From NCBI GenBank assembly GCA_004794785.1, contig SJOL01006421.1:501777-565776 (forward strand): a stretch of 64,000 nucleotides of DNA. Direction: 5' to 3'. Within the stretch, counting starts at the first letter, position 1; each line of letters opens with the position of its first letter. The DNA comes from Opisthorchis felineus (lineage: Eukaryota > Platyhelminthes > Trematoda > Opisthorchiida > Opisthorchiidae). Made by a program: the position numbers and the translations under genes. The notes under the pieces were generated by a model. It searched no databases and was not told where the DNA came from. It saw only the letters and a program-made list of their open reading frames with translations. Below are positions 56,726-64,000 of the stretch, piece by piece.

Positions 56726-57786
56726 CTATCTGCCGGTTGACCGCGAATGCTTCTTTCCTCGCTTTGCAGTATGTAAATTCGCAACCTTCGAGGTCTCAAC
56801 AATAGTGCTGGAAAACACATTGTTAGGTAATCTATGTAAAGTAACTTATAGTTCCTTGTGAAAACACTCAAGTGCTTCTAGATGGTTGACACCTGCGCTG
56901 GTAAATGCACGTGCCCCTTCCATCAAACGATGTGACTTCCCTTTGTTTGTTTTTGGTATTCAAAGACCGATACGCTCTAATCATTAGGAACTTTTATTCA
57001 CAGATGTTTTTTTGGGTCGCTTCCTCATCCACCAGCGGGAGTTGTCTGGTTGCAACCTGGCAGAGGAAGGGATACCTTTCACATTTTTCCCAAACCACCG
57101 CGATCAACTTCCGATGGCCCGCGTAAACAGCTGACCCGAATGGTGGATTAGCTTCAGACACCAGAGCCAAGGGATGCCACATGTCATTAAACAGTTAAGC
57201 ATTCATGTGCGAATGCTGCTGTGACGAAGCCCGATGTCCCTGACTGACGACCTGCCGTCTGTGGTCGAGGATAGTGCGCCTCAAGCCATATGTGTAGGAG
57301 TATAGAATTGGGCGTTTTTGATCTGCCGGCTAACCACAGTTGCCTCAGGTGTGCAACAGATCGCGTATCCTTGCCCGCTCTGCGGTGAGGACCTTCAGGC
57401 TTGTCCCCAAAGTGAGCGTGCATATGAATGATTTATTTTGCTGCCTAGCCTGGAATTCCGTGTGAATCCCCATTTTCGCCTCCGGGGGGAGCAAATCGAC
57501 GACTGTGAGTTAATAGCATAATGCTACAACCACTGTTATATAGCTCCAGTTGGAGAAAAGGGACGTTGGTAATTTCATGTGACGCATGTAAGGGCCGCCA
57601 GTTGCAGTCTGATCTTCCGTTGATGAACCATCACGCACTTCACGTGAGTCTCTCATTTCTTGAGGCCTAGTACTCAGTAGGCATCAGCTACAGGCAATAA
57701 AGCGGCACTAATCAGCCATTGATGAAGACGTCGTGTAAGCACCGTCCCACGAGATTGTCGCCGATGAAGTTTCAGCTTTATAGAGT
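56726..57786. other. Spacer between inverted copies A and B
   Basis: About 1.06 kb without an assignable feature. Confidence 0.4.
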
Positions 57787-58315
57787 ATGTAATAATAACA
57801 GGTTTATCTCCCGACTTGTGGGAGCATACCAATTGAAGCATGATCGGCCGTCACATCCTGAACTTGGCGGACAACGACAAAACGGGGAGAGGCAAGACCA
57901 AATAGAAAGGCTTACCAAGTGACAGGTTATCCTAGATTGTGGGAAAAAGCCAGTACAACGGGGGAATGAGGCACGACTAATTAAATGATGAAGCCGGTTG
58001 ACTTGAACTAAAACTGGAAAATCGTGGGTGACCTTGGGCGGTTGAGTAAATGCACAATATCACGAAAAGTTTCCACTGCAAATGGGTAGACTCACGCTTG
58101 TAACTGTTGAGGGGAAGCCAGGTGTAAAAGGCATTTGGTAGGGGGAGGTAGTGATAATGCAAAGGAGTGGACTAGCACCGTAGCCAAAGCCGCTGAAAAT
58201 GTGGGCGGGCAAACCGAACTTGCAGCGCAAAGCCTCAGTGGTCACACCTGAACGAAGGGTTCAGCGGATTAGAGTGAACTCGTCCCAGGAGCAGTTGGGG
58301 CCAGGTGAGCGATCT
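57787..58315 (-). mobile_element. Retroelement 3'-end family copy B
   Basis: The reverse complement matches the 3' part of copy A, for example TTTACTCAACCGCCCAAGGT and GTCGTGCCTCAT, with the stem-loop (57824-57829 / 57837-57842) keeping pairing through G-U pairs, then an (ATT)n tail at about 57791-57803. Confidence 0.75.
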
Positions 58316-58339
58316 GCTCGTGGTTGCATAAAATGGAAC

Positions 58340-61331
58340 GATTGAGCGAGAGGGGCTGACCAGAGTATGGGGAAAATATTAGTGGGTGTGCCATCGGACT
58401 GTGTGTAGCAATGCCGTATCTTTATTGTACTGAAATACTTTGGTTTCTAGACAGCCACGTATTGAACGTGAAGGTTGCGGTGATCGGACGGGCAATGCGC
58501 ATTCATTTGGCAGCTAGATTTTCAGTTAGACAAGGCGATTAACACAGATGGAGCCAAGCCGGAGTAGAATCACAGGTAATTATGATTCAGTTGGAAGTCC
58601 ACGTGGACGTGAAGTTGGGACCAGTCAGAATAGATGACGTCCATTCAGAGCAACTGTCATCGAAGCTCGAAGATTTAGAAGGGGAAAGAATGAGATGAGA
58701 TTAGTAGAGGCTGGCGAGCTTAGGGAGATATAAGATAAAATGGTGTCCACTAACAGAAAAAATAGACAGCGGTATGACAGCAAGCCAAATGAGTCCACAT
58801 CAAGACGGGTTCCTATCGGCTGACCCAGCATCCAAGGGCACAACAAGTCACTCTCAGTGTGCTTCTGCTTTGCTAGTACGCAATACACTCAGAGAGCGAT
58901 GCAAGAGACCGGCATTGGTTGTAGGAGCTAGCTGAGCCTAGCGGTGAGGCCAGGCGTTAGAATATTTGGTAAGGGCAATTATTGGGTTGGTTATATAGGG
59001 CGTGGTGTTGGTTTTCTAGCCCATTTACAGAGTCTTAGCAGGGGGATTCGTCGTGCAAAGGGAAGACTGTTGTAAAGAAAGTCAGCAGATACGTAAGGGA
59101 AGGTTGAGCTGGAACTGTCGAAAAAATGGATGAGGACTGTAGTTTAACTGAAATCTACTACGTGAACTGAACAGAAAGGTAAGAGTATGTGCCACCAATC
59201 ACTGAGTTACTACTGTCAGACCCTAGCAACTAGTGGTGCATGGCAAATGCTAGTATTCTGGGAACATTATGGCCTTTTTATTTTATGTGCAGATGACAAC
59301 CTCAGAGAACAGGAGGGACGAACGCGTGTGTTATGTCTGGCTGATGAAGTGGACTTGGTGTGGCTCAACGCCAACTAAGATGAAGTGGCAACAGCTTTGC
59401 ACGCCGATGTTATACGTGAGCGCTGCAAAGTATCTTCAGGCTACCCCAAGCATTTAAATAAATCAAATAAAATGGCAATTTACCTTTGCCTGTATTTCGC
59501 AGTATTGTCAGATAAATGACAACCGGGAAAAATCCGAGCCAGACAGACAGAAACGGTGGTTTTTGTGGATTTCCTCAATTAAATAGCAGCCTCAGAACCA
59601 TCGGCGATGGGCAGAGCACCTGTGCTCCTGGAGGGGTATACGGACGCACCATGGTCCAAGGCAACAGGGCAACACAAAATGCAAGGCCCCCGAGACAACC
59701 ACAGGAGGCTGACATTCTCTATGCATACTACCAGGTTCGCAAGGTGGCAAGCCACCAAGCAGTCATAAATGCGGCTTGCACATTAACAAAGAACCCAAGA
59801 TAGCAGGTACTTTATCCGGTCGACGGGAAAGGCAGGCCAGCAAAACCGCACAGTTAGTTGGAGCAAACAAACAGCCGCTCAAACAGGCAGGTAGCGCCGG
59901 CTAATGAAACGGAAACTACTATTTTGGCCATGTGAGTAGAATGGAGACGTTCAGAGCGCGCGAACTATAGCTAAATGACGATTAAATTTGTTGTGAACAA
60001 CCATGGTAAACGGAGACGCACCACAATGTTATGTGTGTGACTGACTGGCTGTGGAGCGAAACAGAAATTTCGCCGCGCAGATTCAGACCGACTATTTTAT
60101 GTGCGTGCACTGCGCATGATAACAGGATGTAGTATGGTTCTCAAGGGTGAGGAATTGTGGCTTTGTTTTAGCTTATATTACTTACATCCAGACATTGAAA
60201 GGAGCTGTCGGAGTAACTCAAGGATGGAACACAGCTTGAAGGATCGAGGCGCAAGTGTTCTAGGCACATAAGCTCAAAGCCAAAGGTAGAGAAAATAGCG
60301 GGTTCATTGGATGAGGGCATATAAATAGCTATGATGGCAGGCACTAGGCGCTTTCGGCAACAGATCCGCATTTAAGACGGCAGGTGGAGATGCAGTCCCA
60401 GAAAGTGAAACTGCTGCATAAGAGATAGGTAGGAGGGCCACCAATACCCATGGATCGCAATATTTTGAGGAGGGCACCACGGGCTAGTTGGTCAGGCGCT
60501 TTTGGAATGCCAGTGTAGATAAGAATGATACGCAGTCCCGCATCGTAAGCAGACGAAGTACACCCAGATAAATCTACCTGGCATGTGGTAACTGACCACC
60601 GGTCCATAAACCCGTGTGGTCGAGTGTTAAGCTTCTTGGTGCTGAGCAAGTAATCCATGACAGGGAACTTAATACCCCCCAGAGTAAACGAGGGCAAGCA
60701 ATTATCATGGAGCAGTCCGTGGACCTGAATTACAATGCGGAACGGCGGTGAAGTGCAGTGCAGCGCTTCCGCTGACATGGAACTGTGCGAGTGATGAGGG
60801 AGGTGTCAATTAGCTTAGGGAAGTAAGGGATGATATCCGGGCCGCCATCTTTTAGGATGACCGAGGGGATATAGTCAGTGCCTAGGACAATGAATTCTCT
60901 AGGGGGTCAAGTGAGAAAGTCAAGTCAGGTAAGGTAACTGAGAGAGTGCAGAGGGTGGGTTTTATTTCATCAACAGATGCAGTCGTTACGGAGCCAGTTG
61001 GGAGGAATGAGTAGAGAGGCTTGATGCAGAAAGCACATAGGAGCTGGCGACGCACGATATCAGCGGGGTCAGCAAGAAGCTTCTAGTCAGCAACCGCGAT
61101 TCTTGAAATTGTAGAGAAATTAGGTAGGCAACACCAGTGCGAGGTGCCCCAAAGTACACCGTACGTACGCTCAGGGAGATTTTGGCAAAGCTTCGATTGT
61201 CTGGGGAGATTTTAAAGCTCGAATTAAATGACATCAAATCCCAGAACGTTATGCATAAGCCTCCCTTGTTCAAACTATGGTTGTAGGGGAGTTTTGGGTG
61301 TGCTCCTAAGGATAGGCGATCGTTAGCCCTG
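58340..61331 (-). mobile_element. LINE-like relic
   Basis: The minus frame 60344-60778 contains GIPKAPDQLARGALLKILRS, resembling an RT motif A block (KAFD...LL-KL-MGI). A block at 61271-61331 matches 51480-51545 of the other minus-strand LINE. The rest is too decayed to place, and 58625-58888 is only an open frame. Confidence 0.45.
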
Positions 61332-62000
61332 TATCCCTTTTCCCTTCAGGGCTGACGGACTCTTGTTTGGTTTCGCTACTTTGGGTATTTTTGAGCTGGC
61401 ATAGCATTTGGTATATAAAAAGAAGTTGTAGTTTAGCCCTTGTCGCACTTAACGTTGCGAACAGACTTGAAAGATAAAAGTGCAACCCAACAAAGGCCTA
61501 CTTCAGTCACATTGCCAGTGCAGCGAAAAGATGAGATTATTGCTCCAGTGTACCAGTGGAAAATAAATCGTTCCCGGTTTTGCTCATCCGTCATGCTGCT
61601 CCCGACCGATGTTTTAGGGTTATCCTAGAAGATCAGTTATGCGCACGCATAAGCTCAATTTCAAGAGCGACCAAGGAGTTCGGAAACGTTTGGGAGTCGA
61701 TCGGCAGATTTATTGCTGAGGCAGTTTCCTCTTTTGACACTAAGGTTTCGTCTCTTGTCCCTCGCAGAATTTGTGTCAGATTTTCATTGATTCCCCATCG
61801 TTCTCCTATGTGCTACTGCTCAGGTACTATGTTTTTGCGTGCATTCGTGGAACGAAAGCTAAAAAATTGCTTTCCCCTTCCACTCGATCCAAACAATGGA
61901 TCAACCCATTGGGTTGAACAGCGTCCAATAGATTTTACCCTCATAATTGCTGCTTAAAAATTAACTTCTGTTCTCTTGTTTTAGTGCCGTCAAAAGGCTG
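61332..62000. other. No supported feature
   Basis: Two overlapping plus frames (61440-61628 and 61556-61957) have no domain or splice signals. Confidence 0.35.
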
Positions 62001-62004
62001 ACCG

Positions 62005-62912
62005 TGCAACTGTTATTCATTCAATCTGGCTCATCCGCGGTCTACACTGACATGGTCCTCCAAATGAATCGAAATTACTGATGACTCCACATTGGCTTGA
62101 CTCTACCTGTGTCCATCCCCTCGTCTAACCCAGATCAAGCTGCCACGGAAATGCGTATCCCCTGTCCGATTGCGGCAACATTGACGACCATTACGAGGCT
62201 GTCCAGAAAGCGAAGCGTGTCAGTGCAATAATGGCATGGCACTGCCATACCCAGTCTGATGGCACTCCCGCAACTACTTTCTTCATAATCTCGACCGAAG
62301 CCTCTCGCCCACTCGAGCCTGTAATCGCAACTACAAACAAATTTTTCACCTGGCCTCAACCACCTTGTTCTGAACCGCTGAACATATCGCTCGGATTTAA
62401 CCAACCTAGTTCCCTGCCGCAATTTCGCTTTGCCTCTTCCACAAGTTCAATTTCATTTACGGTATTCGAATGGCTCCATGCATGTGCACTATCTCCCCAT
62501 CAAAGCCATCCTTTGCGCCTGACCTCCCTACAACAGTGACACCAGTGAGTCTATTCAGTTACAATTTAAACCATATTTTTGAGACAAAACTTGCCGTTTG
62601 TCTCCAGATCGAATTCTTCAATGTCCATCTCCATTTTGCATTTTGTGGCCCTAGCCATTTACACGACCGCCGAAGGTTACTCATGGCCAGCAAGGGTTTT
62701 CAGCTTTAGTTCAGGTCAGCAGGCTTCACCTTTGAACTTGACGTACCTCATGCCCATTGTCCTCTTTTTGGGCCACAACAGCGGTAACTATTCACGTAAT
62801 AAGCATGCCCGTTTGGTTGTTACCTGCCCCTTTCAGGTTGTAACCACGCAATCATGCCTCAGTCGGCATGTTCCGTACAAGGTAGCAAATAAACCTATTG
62901 TTATTATTACAT
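62005..62912 (+). mobile_element. Retroelement 3'-end family copy C
   Basis: Uninterrupted counterpart of copy A, with stem-loop CATGCC 62853-62858 / GGCATG 62865-62870 and tail ATTGTTATTATTA. Confidence 0.75.
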
Positions 62913-62984
62913 CGGACAATGCCCACCCCTTGTGACGCTGCCCCTTTTTCTCGCAATCCCCTGTACCCACAACCCCTCAGTCAT

Positions 62985-63066
62985 GCTTTTATTCTGACTG
63001 TAACATTATGATCATGCCCGACGGTATGCAACCCACCAGTCGTGAATAAACGTTATTATTATTATT
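62985..63066 (+). mobile_element. Retroelement 3'-end family copy D (short)
   Basis: Only the last roughly 80 bp: GATCATGCCCGACGGTATG (stem 63013-63018 / 63023-63028), GAATAAACG, then (TTA)n. It lies about 70 bp after copy C in the same orientation. Confidence 0.6.
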
Positions 63067-63585
63067 GCGGCTTCCGACTCCGTATGCGACAGGGATGCGG
63101 CAAGCACTTAGCTAACAGAATACGATGGGACGGCTCCTCAAGTTAGTACTTCCAACTTCGCACGAGTTATCTGAAATTACCGAATGTACCTTCCGCGATG
63201 ATTATTCGGAATAGCAATTATCGAGGTCCCAGAACACAATTCGCTATTGGTCCAGTCAAGAAAACATAACTAGCAAACATTTTCAACGACAGATTATCCA
63301 CAAGCACAATGTAGTTTCCAGAAATCTCAATGAATTATTTCAGCCGCAGAACTGCCTGCAAAATTCGTACATTTTAGGCGATTCGGGTTGTACCGCAATT
63401 CATGTTATCTTATTACACTAGGCATTGATGACCTTGAAGATTCGCCCACTCAGCCAAATCACGAATGCAGATAATTTGCAGAATATGTAGTTAGATATAA
63501 ACATTCTTCACTATTAATTGGTAACTTCGAAAACGTCGTAGATTTCGAGCATTCAATCCCAGTTTGCGAATACCGAGCGGCTCTC
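63067..63585. other. No supported feature
   Basis: AT-rich spacer. The right half may be the decayed upstream part of the RTE fragment that follows. Confidence 0.35.
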
Positions 63586-63705
63586 GAAGGCCGGTTCGTT
63601 AATTTGCGTCATTTGTGGCGCCAAAGCAGAGAATAGTTTGATAACTGTAATTTCCCTTGCGTGTTCACGGTCTGGACCTTCCAAGCTAGTGTTCTCGTCA
63701 GGAGA
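63586..63705 (+). mobile_element. RTE relic fragment
   Basis: The plus frame reads [14 protein letters not shown], then FQASVLV, matching [12 protein letters not shown] and the [10 protein letters not shown] block of the RTE at 46.5 kb. Confidence 0.6.
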
Positions 63706-64000
63706 AACACCGAAAGTGCACAACATGTTATAACGTCCAAAACCATGTCATAACACGTGTATATCGCGTCGTATATAAAGTGTATACAGCGGTAAAACTT
63801 TGGAAATTCTAACGCCTTCTGGATGCGACATTGACAACCGACATTCAGCGGATACTAGATAATGATTGGCTGTTTGGTCCACACTTTCGGCCAATCAGAG
63901 CTCGCCTTGGTGCTTGACCGGCAGGCGGCTGATTTTCTGGCCGAATATGTATGGGAAAGGCTTCTTGGCCATATCAGCGCCTAACTGCCTGCGGTAAAGC
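63706..64000. other. No supported feature
   Basis: The last 295 bp hold no recognised element. Confidence 0.4.

Noticed and set aside
61400..61440. TATAAAAAG as a promoter TATA box
   Set aside because: No downstream gene supports it, and such strings are common in AT-rich DNA.
1..64000. CRISPR arrays, bacterial operons, rRNA genes
   Set aside because: No regularly spaced repeats, Shine-Dalgarno-linked gene strings or rRNA-like sequence were seen. The window is eukaryotic.

Overview
This window looks like nuclear DNA of a parasitic flatworm, most likely a trematode and perhaps an opisthorchiid liver fluke. The evidence is one very long intron-rich gene with several introns of 32-45 bp, low gene density, many decayed RTE-type and CR1/jockey-type retrotransposons, a tRNA-derived SINE family with 12-bp target duplications, and a hammerhead ribozyme motif. 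No bacterial-type operons are present. The species call rests on remembered similarity of the RTE element to fluke sequences and is an inference.

The main gene is a complete germ cell-less homologue (gcl/GMCL1 family, a BTB-BACK adaptor). It lies on the minus strand and runs from the ATG at 38688 to the stop at 10632, about 28 kb. Ten coding exons join with consistent splice phases into a predicted protein of about 559 residues. The first five exons are packed into 760 bp and separated by introns of 45, 43, 32 and 34 bp. The last five exons are separated by introns of about 10.4, 4.1, 5.1, 4.2 and 2.5 kb. These large introns hold RTE relics, SINEs and, in sense orientation, a hammerhead ribozyme motif at 25704-25744. 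Exon 7 has the least certain boundaries.

Downstream of gcl (about 5.8-7.3 kb, also minus strand) are strong orphan exons of a second, unrecognised gene, including a 33-bp candidate intron. The 1-5.6 kb stretch holds one LINE relic and a tRNA-like sequence. A long (TA)n microsatellite lies at 9875-9961.

The region upstream of gcl (39-64 kb) is a nest of mobile elements with no host gene that I can support. It contains SINEs, minus-strand RTE 3' ends, a plus-strand CR1-like RT relic, and a near full-length RTE at about 42565-47250 that carries two SINE insertions and an internal partial duplication. It also contains two minus-strand CR1/jockey-like LINEs, and a family of retroelement 3' ends (four copies) that share a conserved stem-loop and a (TTA)n tail. 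One of those copies is split by a 341-bp solo LTR with a 5-bp target duplication, and another copy shows the empty site.
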